From contig NC_049980.1 in assembly GCF_000003815.2 (NCBI RefSeq), positions 26,634,508 through 26,698,507 of the forward strand: 64,000 bases of DNA. The letters are read 5' to 3'. Under the pieces are notes generated by a model, which saw only the letters and a list, made by a program, of their open reading frames with translations, did not search any database and was not told where the DNA came from. The stretch is from Branchiostoma floridae (Eukaryota; Chordata; Leptocardii; Amphioxiformes; Branchiostomatidae). Shown here piece by piece: positions 1-15,500 of this stretch (within the stretch, counting starts at the first letter, position 1; each line of letters opens with the position of its first letter). The translations under genes and the position numbers were made by a program.

Positions 1-3000
1 GTTGATACCATGATGGCACGTTTCTCAGCCTGCTAATTCTCCCAGGTAATCTCTGTGAAAGCTGAAGAAGTGCAGGAGGTAATCTGCAAACCCAATAGTC
101 ATATGGAGATCTTCAGCACTTAATAAGCATGACATCCCCAGCTGGCTTTTGAAGGCTGTTATTTTCACTTTACATCAAGTGTCATAACTTCCGAGAGGGC
201 AAAATTGAAAACAAAATGCACGATTCCATGTTCTATAATGTATGTCACTGCCACCCCTCAGAAACAGATGGCCTGTGGATGCATCCTATAGCACACATGG
301 GGTATTGTTTATGACCTTGAAAATGTAGTTTTATTCCTTGGTAGCTGAAGCAAAGTTACCCAATGAAGGTTTATGCATAATAAACGTTCATGCACTGAAA
401 GACCCGATCGCCTGAGCGTTACTGTCAGATTGGGAGCCAGCTGGTACAACTCTAGCACATGCAGCATCCCTATGACCCTAGAAAATGGGGTTACAGGACC
501 AGTAAGCTGTACATAATATACATGTGCATGTAATATTGTGAAGGTGTCTCTGCAGACTGAATACTATTTTCAAGGAATCATTTTTTCTTCACTGCTACCA
601 TACTTGCTAGCAATGTCACGGATCAAAATACCATTTGCATAATTGTGAAGGTTAATTAAACCTGTGCGGGTATTTTCTATGCCTAGATGTACCTGCACCC
701 AGCCAACCTCTATCTGTTTGATCCCAAACTCACCTTACACAGCACACTTGATGTATAGCAGGCCTAAGATTTAAGGTGTAGCCAGTAACACCTTGAAATC
801 ATCTTTTTGGCATATCTTATTACCTGGATGTCTAATCATTGTTTTCAACGGACCAAAAAGGACCATCAGTGGTGCAGATAAAGGTAACACATGAAAATAC
901 CTGCACCTGTGTGGGCATGCAGGAAAGTCTCCTGAAGTATTCTTCTCACACTTAATCTGGGCCACTCTTTCTGGAGTTGGACGTTGCAGTCAATATGTCA
1001 TGATTATCCGCCAACGTTCCAAGAACAGATTGCTGTTATGGGGGGCACATCTAAGCCCAGGGGGTATGACCCCACATTGGGGCGGGCACTGGAAGGCTTG
1101 GGAGGGAGGGAAATATGGAGAGCTGTCATAGTGATGGATGGAAGTGACCTGCATGGGGAGGTGAATGAGAAACCTTCCCCAAGGTATCTCCAATCAGAAC
1201 TTGCCTAGTACATAAGTCAGCAGTCTAGTTAAGACCAGGTTGATTTGATTGTATGGATGATATCCTTTGGGATTGCCAAAATTGATGTGAGCCCTCAAAA
1301 AGGGTCCCTAAAATTATCAAGACAAGACAAAGACAGAATACTTTATATTGGCAAACAAAAGTGTATGACTGATTAAGTAAGCTACCTGTGGTCATCAGCG
1401 GGGCACAGCAGTGACAGTGACACTTACTTGGGCAACCCTAGGTAAAAATGTATCAATCAGAGTTAAAGCTAGTGAACAACAACACCTAGTGAACAACAAC
1501 ACAGAACTGTGAGTTCAGTATTTAATACTGCATTAAGTAGGGCTGCAAACAATTTGCAGAAAATTTTCATCTTGTTTGGCAAAAAGAATACCGGGTTGGT
1601 ATTATGACTAAATCTTACAGCAAACAATGTATATCAAGTCCTACAAAGGCTGCTGAATTCTTACTCTCAGACCATGTCTCGATTTTAGTCATCAGCAGCT
1701 CACATTAAAACATCTTACTAACCGTTCCAAGAAATTGGTCTGCACACCCAAAACAGTTATAAGACCCTTTTGGCCAAATTAATGTATTCCTGAGCAATTA
1801 CCGGAAGGTAACAGAAAGCCAAATTGCTGTTTTACTGCTAAGGTGCACCCTAATGTAGGCTGTAAAATTGTTGGGAAGATCCGTTAAATGGCATGAGTCA
1901 TAGCCAGCTCACAATACAGCTTTACCTAAGGTATTGAAGTCATTAACTTCCTTGTCATTCGTCAAAGTAAATGCTGCCAGAAGAAGCAATGGTGCATCAC
2001 ACTAATTTGAGATGTTTCAACAAATACCAAATATAAAGAAAAGACTCTATTGAACACACTGCATATTCAGGACCATATGACTGCTCTGAATTCAACTGGC
2101 TCCGTTGTTACGCCTCATTCGGTACGTAAAACAACTGTAAGAGAGAAAATTTACGTACAGTAAATGTATAGGAATGCCTTTGGCTGTAATTTTAGCATTT
2201 AGCATGTACATTTCTTCATGTTTAGGGTCATAAAGATTTCATTAAAGGCAAAAGAGGTATAAAAGAAAAGACAATGATAAAACCTGTAAGACTTAGTACA
2301 GCAAAGTAAAATGTGGTCATGGTAGCCACACTCGATTATACGCACTGTAACAGGAAACTGTTTTATCCCTGCAGAAACCACATGCACATAAAACCCCGCC
2401 TTGTTACTGTGGGAATGGATGGTTATGAGGTTCTCAGGGGAAACCCTGTAATCCATCACACAATAGGAACAATGGAAGGCTGTAAATAACAACTCAATGC
2501 TGTAGCAGCATGCAATTCGAAGGTATTGAAACAGTTTCAGGCCATGATGCCTGTACAGGTTCCTGACCCAATTCTGTCTAACCCAGTACCACTCTTGACT
2601 TCATTATGCCTTCATCAGACTCCCATTTTATGGCCATCAGTAAATAACTGGAACTTGCTAACAGTGCGAAATAGTATCTACTGATTTCCTGGACTTCCTA
2701 AGGTAAAACTAAAAGTTCATAACACAGAAGGGCGAAATTGCTGTAGCTTTTAAGTATTAGATGATATCCGTTCTTTGTGTTTGGTTAAGGTGGAAATATA
2801 TGCTGACATTAACACTTTCAGCACCAAGGACAGGTAAAGCACTATCATTAAAGCTATTACAAAATCCCTCATATATGCAAATTACAGTGGAGTTACTAGG
2901 TCACATTCTCTCTATTCAGATTACTGTTTCTTTTCACCCTTTAAATCGCCAATAACTGTCTTAGACTTTGAGTTGTTGCACCTGAAAATAGGTATCATTT

Positions 3001-6000
3001 ACTACTCCATTACCTGTAAATACCTGTGTAAAATCCTTAGTCTTGAAGGATATAAGAATGAGTCCACCCACTCCCAGATTCGCATGATAAAGCCGTCATT
3101 TCATACAGACGTTTCTCATCATACATATGTCAGGTAATCCTTTCAACTCAGTGACCTGAATCCTTAAGCTCAATATTGCCAAGTCATTTATATATTTTCT
3201 GTCAATACAGTTTATCTGGGGAGGAAGGCTTGATGACTGTCTGGGGGTTAATGGGTTGAATGTTAGTAGAACAAGTAGGAAAGTGGGATTACGGTTGATA
3301 AAGTCCTGTAAGTCGTCCCCATCTATCTTGTGGCCAGCTGCCCTAGATCTGCCACTGCCCTCTGTTTGAAGAGCCATGCCGTTAAGTTGTGCATGTGATC
3401 ATATGTGAACTCTTGAAGATGCATCTGGGTCCTAGAAGAACGATGCAGCTATGTTTGGGCAAGTACTTGACTGTGTAAAGTTTTATCCCAGGATGGAAAC
3501 TTGTATGGGAAACCAAAATATGATAATATCCATCTTTGTCAACAGAAAATAGACTGAATAGTGGATTAAATACTGTTTGAACTGCATTTTCAACACTTTC
3601 AGTATTTTTTCTGGCATTCTGCCCAGGGACGTTATCCAAATGTGTGTGCCTTGTTGCTAACTGTAGCCTTTACTTAATTGAGTTCACAGATTTCCTCCCG
3701 TCCATGTGCAATTTCCTGGCCATAATGGTGGCCATTACGGGCTGGAATCCCACTCAACAAGTTATCATCTAATGTAGGAATAACAGCACGAAGGGAGTAG
3801 GGAGAAAAATGTCCTCCTTGTCTTAGAAGTCATTAGTAGGTCTAGATTTGGCCTGGCCTGGTTTACTTGTAAAAGCTAAATATATCATAGGGAGAGAAAC
3901 TGTACAGTGATAAGTGGCTGTATGTGAGTTTACGACTGGTCTGGGTCCCGTCATGATGGCAGTGGTGAATGCTAATGGTTCCCATGGATATTGTCATTAA
4001 TTTAATGCATTACTCTGGCTTGATATGAAGGAGGAGCTTCTTTTATGGTCATTTTTTTTTCTTCAATAGACTTTAAGTATGCATGTTCTTTCCAGACCCT
4101 TGATGCTTTAGAAAGCCTTTAGCCATAGCTTTTTGATTTAGCCTTTACGATCCTCAAATATGTCATGCTCTGCCTGTTACATCATGTTAGCCTTCAAACA
4201 CAGTTTATAAATCAATGGAAACAGGTTCATTCAGACATGAAAATGACTCCTTGTTTGTGCTTCTATTTGTACTAAATTTATAACTGTCTATTCACGGTTG
4301 TACAAATCTGGGTTGTACAGGACTGCAAGCTTCTTCCTGATTGTTCAATGTCTGTAGCAGGGGGTGTATAAAGATAATATAGCAGGATGCAACTTGAAGG
4401 GTATAACTGTAGTCCCCACTATCAATCACATGCCTTATTAAAGGTCCTCTCCTAGCAAGTGATGTGAAACTTTTCTTTTATTCCCCAGTGAAAGGATTGT
4501 GATAGGCAAGGACATGTTATAGATTTACTAGCGGCCTCAGTCGTCAGCATCATTATATCTAATCAGACAGTGCTCTGCTCATGGCTGTAGGCAGTGTCAC
4601 ATTATGAGTAGCTACAGTTGGTACATGATTATGTTGGACTTCTGCCCTAGCTGTTGTTTATGTGTGGTGCACATTTATTCATGACAACTGTCATCATCCA
4701 CTAAAGTATACCTCTTGAGTTTGACATTATGACTGTCAGCATCTATGATGATTCGCCAACTTCTCCATTCCACTACATATATTAAAAGAAGTAATGGCCA
4801 CAATAATTGGAAAATTGGTGGATATTGATAAAAGGCTTCATAACATGCACATACTAATTTATAATTGTGCCCCAAAACTTGACTTGCACATCATATTTCT
4901 AGCCATAACTTTCTGATCACCCCGCATATATTAGAAACACTAAGTCTTATCATTGAACACTCTTAAGTTGATATTTTACAAACGTGACAATCCCATTGCA
5001 GTATATTGCAGTACCTGATATACAAATTTGTTGCACGTACCCACATGTACTAAAAACATTTGTCGTAGAATTGCCTCAGGCCAAGAAGGCAATAACAGAT
5101 GGCAGACACATACCCATACTGGCACTGCTTTGCAACCCTTCCTGTCCCATGGGCAATATAGCAGCACTGTGTAAATTATAGATTCATGGGTTACAGCATA
5201 GTTTACTGCAGGTGCAAGACAATGTCCTAGTTACATTTTTTACTGGGTAATAGACGGTATCATTCCCTTCCCTAATAGATTGTACAATCATGTACATTTA
5301 TGTTACTAGTGAGTGTTGATGTTGGTGTTGAAAATGCCATAGTGTTATAGTGATCTTTGAAACTATCAATTGTCATATCACTGCAGAAAATAGTTTATTG
5401 ACTAACACCCATTGAAAAATAGTAACTGTTGTTTTCATAGCCTTTTGAAACAGTTACAATCCAATATGAAACAGTAATCTTAGAAAGAATTGCCAAGAAA
5501 GCCAAGTAAGATTTGTGGTAATATTACACACTTGTGAGACACACCATAAGATTGTGACTATGGCTCCCAAGTGGAAATCTGCTGCACCATGTATTCTTAT
5601 TTTCTATTGCTTAAGCTAAGGTAATTACATCAAAGCTGTAACACGAGGTAGGATCTTCATTTTATGACAAATGTGCTCTCTCTTAAAGTCCCCTGTGGAA
5701 TAGTTTCATCTTGGGGATATCATTTGGGATGAAAAGAACATGTAAAAGATTATTGGGCCATTTCTCATCCATGTTACATGATGTTTTTGATGATGTGTGT
5801 AATAAGGTACTTAGTACCCGGTGGGATACAGAGTGTATGGTTTTGTATAGAGTCATAGAGGCATGACTGTCTTACTAATAGTACCTTGTAAATTACGTGT
5901 GTTATGGAACTTGCAGTTTGACTCCCGTCACTGGTTACTGCGAATCATGAAATATTCCCAGTGGTTTTATGTGGGCAGTGTTTGCATTGATCTTTCGCTC

Positions 6001-6547
6001 ATCATACTATAAACATATGTTCAATAACCAGACTTCTTTCAACTCCTACTGCCAAATTAACTCCCCTGCATTAATTGATTTACAGTAGATACATAGACAA
6101 CCTTCTTGTACTAGTCTATTTGTCTTTTCAGAAGAATAGACTGCTACATTGACTGCTACATTGTGATAATACTACATAATCTTGTTTTGATGTCCAAGTA
6201 TCGTAAGAATAGTGTTAGCCTCACAATCCGTGTCCTGAAGTAGCAGTTAAGCTTGCAGTCACTACAGCTGCAAAATTCAGACTTTGGCATTAGATAGAAT
6301 ACTTGCAGGTATGGACTATCTCTTCTAGGGATTGTCATCATTCTGTATGTAGCTAACTTGCTGTTATTGTAACTACATGTATTATGCCTTTCTTCTACCA
6401 AGAAGGTTACATAACCTCCTTGCATTTACCAAACACTGTTTATCTTTGTTGCAGCCTTTTTTCTGTTACAGTAAGTATACACTGTACAGTATAATACTGC
6501 ACAAATTACCAGTGATCATTTGCCTGTTGTTCCTGTTTGTGCACCAG
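1..6547. other. Presumed SUGP1 intron; no exon seen
   Basis: I found no open frame resembling SUGP1's N-terminus or first SURP module here. The stretch ends in the 3' splice site (CACCAG at 6542-6547) of the first visible exon, so it is most simply intron. It contains a 17-bp direct duplication near 1470-1502 (AGTGAACAACAACACCT-like) and one copy of a short dispersed motif near 1253-1281. Otherwise it is AT-rich with no recognisable gene. Confidence 0.6.
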
Positions 6548-9500
6548 GTTCCTGTACGAGCCCAACAGCCGTGCCTACAAGTACTACCGACAGAAGGTGC
6601 AGGAGCTGGAGGGGCAGGGCAGGAGGGACCTGGACGGGGAGGATGCAGACACCGAGGGAGAAGGTCAGTTACAGTTTACTTGTTGTTGTTTTTTTCCTCA
6701 TTTATCTGTTTGTGACCAGAGCTGTGGCCAAGTTCGAAAGAGTGTTTGCCTTGTATTCTGTAGGTCATTAGTTTGATTCCTGGTCGAGTCATACCAAAGA
6801 GTTACATGTGCATACAAATGTATCTATTGCTTTCTCTGCTTAGCGCTCAGCTTTGGAGAAATGGTGTAGAGGTTGAACTCAGTGTCACCACTACTAGTGG
6901 ACTAGCCCCATGCTGTAGCGATTGCACAGTTGTGTGGCCCAAGGGCTATTGAAATGGAGATGGGTGCTGCCCTATATGGAAATGCCTCGAGGGTGGAGCC
7001 TTTTAAAACATCCTTCAGGATAAGTCTAAACAGACTCTGTTTGAATAAGCATACAAGAAGTATATTAATTTTGCAAAGGAAGATGTTTTGCATTTCTTGC
7101 AGCCAACTTTGATTACAAAATTTTGGAGACACTGTCCGGGTTTTCCATTATCTGTAAATTCAGAATTGTCCTCAACAAAGACAAGATGAAGCTGGATGAC
7201 TGTATCACACTGGATATGATAGGCTGAATAGACTTAATAACTTAAAGTCTATTTTTTTGCAAACTAGTAAAACAGTGATGAGTCTTGTCCTTTTGCTGAA
7301 GACACTGTGTCTGTAGGCATCACTCCACCGTAAAAGAAAGTTGTGTTAAGAACTTAAGTGCCATTCCCAAGGGCACAACGTTGGGGCATAGTGGGTATCA
7401 AACTCGAGACCTCTTTTTCCTGAGCCGAACGTGCTACTAGTTACCAGGGCCACAAGCAATTAGTTAACTTCTTATTGTGTTAGATGCTTTGGTAATCTTT
7501 CACTTACTTCTTTTCAAAAAGTTTGTATTCCCCAGACCGTGATATTCATCACTGTACTCCTTTCATCCTGACCTGTGACACCCACTGTTCCCAGCGGCAG
7601 ACCATGAGTCTGACAGTAATTGCTAATCTTCTTGGATCACAGTTCTGAGACATGATTAGTTAATATGTAATACAAATGTAGTCCAATTATTCTGGCACAA
7701 GCTGGCCTCTGTGGGATAGGCAAAATGACTTTCAAGCTTGCTTCAGATGGAACTTGAGTTGTGCACGTCTCATTGTTTGCCTGCAAAACTCACCTGCTCC
7801 GAAATTGGCTCCCAAGTATCCCAAAGTTTTCATTGCTGTACTTTTGTGTCAGCAGTTTTCTGTAATCAACAGGATACCCTGTCCAGATGCAATGTACTAT
7901 TGTATGCATTTGTGGAGAAAGCCCATGTGTTTCTGTGTTTTAAAATCTAAAATTTGTGACTGTCATATTATATGGCTGGTGGTTGGTAAATGATGCAAAA
8001 TAAAGTCATGAACATCCCAAAAGGTCACATTGGTATAGACCAGATTACTTTAAAACAACTTGTCTCCTTCAGCTTTTTGAAACGGAAAATAAAGATTGAC
8101 CATCTATAGGATACAGTGAACTTGCCTGTCCTTAGTGCTGAAAGCATGACTGTAAAGGTAATTGTAAAAGTAGTCCTATAGCCTTTCCGGACAGGGCCTT
8201 CCTGTCAATTATTGTTTTTCTCTTGCACTTAATGGACAGGAATAACTTTGTTAGGAACCAATTGGAGCATACCTAACAGCCTTTGGTAAATCTTTATGAA
8301 TACCACCTTCTTGTCGTGTGAAAGATCCTAAAAGATGGTGCAAAATTAAGAAGTATTGACATTCCTGAGCAAGACTAATCAACTGTGTATATTGATGTTA
8401 GAAAAAAGGCACCTATGGATTGGGTCTGAACCCTCTGATTGCAAAGCAAACATGCTATCCTCATGGCCATTACATCAGTTCCCAGAATGGGACTATGCCT
8501 ATCCAAAGTTAAGTCCTTTGTTCCATCCTTCTTTGCTGTGACATTTCCTTTGGAAACATTCACAGATAGCCCAAACCACTGTTAACAATTTACATTAATT
8601 TTAAAGCTTCAAGATTCAAGGTAAATGGCATATTATCACATTACATTGTTTGCTTTGTTATAAATCTGACTAGTTAGATCAGATACATCATTACAATACA
8701 ATCATGTAGCTTTTATTCTTCTTATTATGATATTTGATATTCTGATCTCAGGCTGGGATGTCATTGCAGGTACGAAATGCAAACCAGATGGCATGTGTAC
8801 ATGTAGGACGGGATGTATATGCATGTATGCAAGTAGGGTTCCAACTCAGTGGTAGAAATGTATGAAGTTACACTAGACTGTGTGTGTGTACACACCCTAC
8901 TGTCTCTGGAAGTTATATATAGTACATAACCTGACATATTCTGTTGTATTATCACAGTTTATAATGAAACTATATGCATGGTGGAGAAACATACTATGTA
9001 AGATGTGACAAACACAGTAAGGTGACATGTACAAAATGTAATACATCCGACATTAGTAGAGTCAGCTATATTGCCATTGTTCACTACAATAACCAATATT
9101 AATTTTATCTTCTGGCAAGGAATAGTACCAGTACAGCCCAATACTACACAGTGTAGTAGAGAAATTGCTTGCATCCCTAGAGGCATTTCTAATTTGAATG
9201 TACAATAACATCTTACATCTTAAAAATAGGATGTATATAGATTGAATTATCCAATTTTGTGTCTCTTTCTGGTTTGTAATTTCAAGATATCATCATTGAC
9301 TGGAATGGTCATGGATTATTTGAAAGAAGTTGGAAAGCTTTCATCATAGCATTCTTCTGATCTTGACTTTAAAAGCAACCTTTGCCTGGGGCATGAAAGC
9401 CAATTAAGAATATAGTATGAATTTCAAAATTACTTTGTTGATTTCTTAATAAGGATAGGCCAGGAATTAAAAAAAACACAGAACCCTTGAAAATGTTAGG

Positions 9501-12500
9501 TTGAAATACATGTAGAAGCACTGATGAAATGAATACAAGCAAACTGATATAGGACATACAGCTAATAGAGTTATAACTGCTGAGATTTTCATTTTTACAT
9601 GATTTTTTTTCCGTACATGAACAGAGCATAAAAGCAAAACCTAGTTTAGGGAAGAAGCAAGAGAGCTTTATCTAATGTAGGTGAGATGAATATTATTGAA
9701 AAATTCAATTGAGAAGGATAATTCATTCAGCAACAGGAGTAGCTTTTAAAAGTTTTTTCCAGCTCTGACCACAACCACTGATAAGATTAAGTCTTAATTG
9801 CTGCTGATGGGGTTCACACACATGTCCTCAATCTTTCCTTTCACATGTAATAAAGCTCCATTATACCTCCATCTGAGCCCCTCCCCCTGCCCAATCCTGC
9901 ATTGATTTCCTTTATCTGGCTTACCTGTTCTCCTGATTAACGAGACCCTCTCGCTAAATGCCATAGATTTTTCTCACTTTTTTTCATTAGAGCTGGCCAT
10001 GCATGTTATCCGCATGATCTCCAGACTGTCACACCCTGTGCTGTATCCTGGCAGTTTTACATGCCTGTGTGCGAGTGTGGATACCCACCATTACTCATCA
10101 CCTACTCCGACAATGAACTGCCACTTTTTTGTCGATGATAGTTGTTACATCAAACTGACCTTCAAAAGGACTTCCATTTGTGTAGACTGTTTTAATTGTT
10201 GGGCTATAACAAGAAATGCTTGTCATGCTCTTTGTCTTTAATAACCAGCCATGAAATACAAGAAGATTAACTTCCTTAACCTCACACTGGACTGCTTTTA
10301 GACCATTTCTTCTTTTGATGAGTGCACTGGGTTCTTTAACATGCTTGAGGTGTGGCTGTACCATTTCAAGGGGCTGCAACCCCTACCAGTAACATGCAAA
10401 TTATGATATAGAACATAAACTGCTCAGGATCTACCCTTTTTACTGAAGATGTTTTTTTAAGTGGCTACAAGGACAGAATTAAGTCTTTCACATAAACACT
10501 ACAAACATTGTTTTCAATATCAACCCCATCAACCCATTTTCCTAACAATAACAGTAACAGTACTGTTTTCAAATTGTCATGTATGAGATTCAATCAAGAA
10601 AGATCAAAGATAGTTTTTGATTCAAACAGTTGGAAAAAGAAGTTGCTAAGATTTGTTGAAAAACAAGTATCCAGTAACACATGTGTGGCATTCGAACAGC
10701 CAGACCATGAGTCTGTCCTTGGTCCTGAAAGAATTGTAACTTTCATGCATAACTCTTGTGTCACATTTGGTCCAGTGTTCCTGCATACCTGAAGGTAAAT
10801 TAACTGACTTATTCATCTTGCTGTCCTCTTTACTGAGAAATGAATATCTTTTATCATATCAATGTTGTCTTTCTTACATGGATATTTTACTTACTGAAAA
10901 ATGGAGGCTATATATCCTACTGCGAAATCCGCTTATCCTGCTTGCCATGTCTGATTGATTTGCTTGTTAAATGTGTATTAGTTATTCTAGTCAGGAAAGA
11001 GCCACATCAGTAATGATGTCATATTTTTCATTTCTCAACTACATGCCAGTAGATGACTTGTGTATGCTGCTCAGCACCCTCTCTAGTCCCACCCAGCCAG
11101 TACCCCGGCTGTAATTACTCTTGACTCCTTGCCCTTTCAGCTAAAGGTCAGGCCACTGATTACCATGGCCTAGAAGTCCTCTCTTTCTAATGAGCTAAAT
11201 GTCCGTGGAATGAAAAGGCCAGTCCTTTGAGCTGACCCATTAGACCTTCCATAGAATAGGTTTTTCTAACCCGAGGAGGAGCTTATTTTCTCCAATTTTC
11301 TCGCTCTCCCCCAAATGTAATGGAGTGTTACTGCCTGGAATGGCTGCCAGTGCTTTAATGCCCAGGCTTATCAACTCTGGGGCTACGGGCTGGGATATAA
11401 AAACCATGCTTCTGATCAATAGCATAACGACAAAAAGGATTTGCAAGATGGATTTCTAAAAGGACTTACTGGTATAGGCAATCCGCAGGGAGATCACTGA
11501 ATGGCTGTTACTGAATCAGATAAAAGTTGGGCGTGTCAAGGGTTGATGACCCGAGTGACATGCACTGATTTTGTGATAGTTTATGATAGGCAACATCTAT
11601 GACCTTATGTTCATTATGGGCAAAAGGGCAAAATGCTAAAGGAAAAAAGGGCAGTTTTTTTTTCTGTTCAAGGCAAGATCCAAGATGACATTTCTTTGAT
11701 AGACAGTGCATATGCATTTACATGTATAGTTTTGTAGATTGCGATACTATGTACGGCTTTGTATGGAAATATACTAAATTAACCGTAAAATTGCTGAAAC
11801 GTACAAGTTCAACTACAATATATCTTACATGTTTAGAAGTATTACGAAAGTACTTAGACCAACCACTTCAATTTTCTCACAGAGTAGACAGGGTAAAGCT
11901 ATGGCCTACAAAGTCGGTTACTCCAAATTTTCTTCAAGCAATGACTGTTTTTAAAGGTAAGGAACAAACCTCCAAATTTTCGACGGCTGACAGTCCATCT
12001 TGCTCACGGAGAATGACTGATGGACTGGTGTCAGCCGTTGAAAATTTGGCTTTAAAAACAGTCACTGCTTGAAGAAAATTTGGAGTAACTGTTTTCATAC
12101 GTGACTGATGAACCTCTTCAACGGCCTAGAAACCCATTTTCACAACCATGCAGCCTTAATTCTTCATTAACTTTTTCTATATCAGCCCACGGCTGTAATG
12201 GGCTCTAATGACCCAGCTATCAGAGTGTGAACCCGTCACATGGTTGTGTAACTTTCTTAGAAAAGTCCAGATGAATCGGTGTAATTTGTACTAAGGTGAA
12301 GGATGTTTGCATTTAAGCTGGTTATCAGTAATAATAGTGGCATTGACACAGGTGTAATCGTTCAGTGGATTTGACTACACCTATTTTATGAGCTTAATGT
12401 CCTGGCAGCAATTTGTGTAACTGAATGGATCGATTGGATGTAAAAACTGGCTTTTGGCCAAATCATGCAGTTGTAGATCCTACCCTTGACTGTAAGATTA

Positions 12501-15500
12501 CCATCAGTCTAGTTGCCTCTGGCCAAGAATCATGACTAGAATATGCTCGATACATTTAGTAGATCAGTTGATTTATAATCATCACACTTTTCCACTGACT
12601 TCCCTTCTTTGTTTCTTCATTTCAATTCTTTGCACTTTTCAAATGATGAAATCACTACAGCATACAAACTCCTGCATGTAAACTCCTAACACTTTGTAGG
12701 GTATCCGCAGCAAAGACATCATTTAAAAAAACCTGCACAACTCAAATTGGAATCTTTACAAAACTAGTCCAGTCTCTTGAGTTAACTTGTGTATAATTGA
12801 GTATCTCATTACCAAGATGTCTAACATTTATCAGCAAAACTCTAATTATACCTGCACTAACCTTGATATGCTGATGGTATTTTAAGCCCTGAGATTTTTT
12901 TTTCCTATCAACTCAACCCCATTTCTAGCCGATTTGTATGCTTGGTAGCTATCTGTTGAAGTGTTTTCATTGATTTTTCTAAGGTGTTAATATGTATCGT
13001 TCATATACTGCGGCTTATAAGTTATAGAATCTTGAAAAATGATGTGTGCAGTCATAAGCTGAAAACAGATTTTCAGTTTTGATGTTATCAATTCTCCCTA
13101 TTTCCATGTTTGTATGCTTGGCAGCAGGCTGTTGAAGAGTTTTGATTGATTTTTTTGAAGTGGCCGATATTGTACCATCTTCCACTGAGATGCCCCACCC
13201 ACATCACTCAGTGTGCATAAACTGATTCACACCCCGTGATATGTGTGAAATACCATGACAGGGACTGGCCTTTTCACGCTTACATCCCAGTCGAGCTGAC
13301 ATTTCATGCCAACTCCTTCCTTACTTGTTATGAAATAAGTCTTATTTTTATTGCTATAGTCAGTTTTGGCTTCTTAGAACATTGAACATATGTGGGTGTT
13401 ATGTTTTTATCACAAAAATACCCTTTCAAGCTATGCCTTTAGAGCTGAATTAGATACTACATGTACTCTATAAAGGAGTTTGTAAAAAGACTTTAAGTTA
13501 TAATCTATGTATGTTTGACACAAAAAGGCACTGAGATTTACCACACATAGTTTTTGATTACCATGAAGCATTTAGAGCCAAACAACATGCTACAAAGTAC
13601 CTTCAGTATGGATTAAAAAAGGCCAGAAATTTTTTGTAGATTTGTCACAAAAAGCATAGTTTTGATTACAATTAGGCATTTAGAAAGCCCAACAACATTC
13701 TGCATATTAATGTTGAGGATAGATTCATAAAGGCCACCAGATCTTTGTCCAAGTAAATGTTTCCATTTGATTTCTATTTACTTCTGTAGAAACTTGATTT
13801 TGTGAAGTGATTCAGACAACACTGTAACAGCAGCAGTAATACAGTTGAAATCCATGCATGTTTGTGGTGTCATGATTTTTCGGTAGAAAAGTCACTGTAA
13901 TAACAGCAGAAATGACATTTCGAGATTGGTACATGTAATGCCATGAAACGTGATGTTCCTCCATCATACTTAGTTCAGAGGACCTTGACTTCAGTCACCT
14001 TTGTGAGTCCTTGCATGGCATAAAACTTGTAGTTAACTGTTGACTACATGTAACACTAGTGGACATTGGAGAATTCAATTGTTAACAGCAGTTTTATGCT
14101 GCAGAGCAACATTTAACATAGCTGACAATGTCTTGTATGATATCTATATTGTATAATATAAAACGAAAAGTGGACCTTCAGGGTTCTAGCCAGGTCACTT
14201 TTGTCAATGTTGAAATCATTCAAATTTTATTGTCAGCACCAGTAGAATGATACAGGGGAAAGTGTACAATGACAAGTGGCCAACTCATAGCAAAGTCATC
14301 TGTATATACCTTAATTACCAGTAGCCCCAAGCCAAGTAATGTTCCAAGCATTAATAGATGCTGCTGAAGCTGTGCAGTATTGGCGTACTACTAATCCAAT
14401 AATGGCTGAGTAATGGACCATGTTTTAGAGAGAACATGATGCACTCAATTTACTACCATATATGTGATACGGTGATATGTACAGATGTACATCAAATTGT
14501 AGGTGGCAGAGGCCACTAGTTTATTGTTGAATGGCAGAATGAAGCCAAGGGCTGTAAACACTAAGGGGTAAACACTATTGGACCGGTCTAGAAAAACCGG
14601 ACCTGAAAAGATTTGGTGGATTCGATGTTGGACCTACTGGAAACAGATTATATGATCAGGCATTCACACTTTTTGGGGCTTACCGGTCGAAGAAAATAAA
14701 TAAGCGAAGTACATGTAGAGTAAAGTCTATAGTCATTCCTACCAAGTTTTACAGTCAATCGTACAGACTGAGGTAGTTAGTGTTGTAAGATTTCAAAATG
14801 CCAGTGAGAGTCGAATACTCCACAAAACAGATTTCTTTGTAGCAAAATGGACAATTGTTTTGAGTATTGTCCATTCACAAGATTTCACATACTGAATGAG
14901 GTCTGGACCTGGACCTGAACCTCTGGAACTGAACCGGACCTGGATTTTCTGTACTGGTACCCATCCATAGTAAACACTGCTTTCTGTCAGAATTTTAAAC
15001 AAGTATTTCTGTCTCAGAATATTCATGCAGCTGCTACTTGCAGCTGATAACATGTACATGATCATGGTTTGAGATGGATATACAGTTATATAGAGAGAAA
15101 CACTCCATCCCTAATGTAAATGATGTAAATTCTTCCAATCTTCCAGCAAAATTTTGAGGTTGATTCTGTGTCCAAGATTCTGACATTGTCCAATGCATCA
15201 GTGTGTTAAGGAGACATGATTATTAATGTTACAACACTTCTGTTGTTGTTGAGCTTGGATGCTCAAGTGATCTTGATCATGTTCTGATGACATGTACTGT
15301 GTCCTTTCTGCAGGTGGAGACACAGCGCGAGGAGTCAAGAGGAAGAGGAAAAGTCGCTGGGGACCCCAGGAATCAGTCGGTGCAGTCCCCCCACCCTCTG
15401 TGGTTAACATCCCCGCCCCTGGAGTGGTACAGCCTGCTATGCCAGGGGTGAGTGCACCTGGACTGGTCAGCATGCCACAGCTGTCAGCCGCTCAGCAACA

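Larger units (their letters stand above)
6664..15313 (+). other. 8.6-kb SUGP1 intron
   Basis: Intron between the exon ending g|GTCAGT at 6663 and the exon preceded by TTTCTGCAG at 15313; the codon phase (one base carried over) matches. It holds two SINE copies, the 173-bp foldback at 11917-12089, diverged tandem repeats at 12895-13175 and 13411-13740, and a hAT-like relic near 14570-14965. No further exon was recognised. Confidence 0.75.

Noticed and set aside
11722-12072. 116-codon plus-strand open frame
   Set aside because: Its second half is one arm-loop-arm of the foldback element and it has no recognisable protein features or splice partners.
14570-14965. Complete hAT MITE
   Set aside because: No convincing matching ends or target duplication could be located; kept as a relic.
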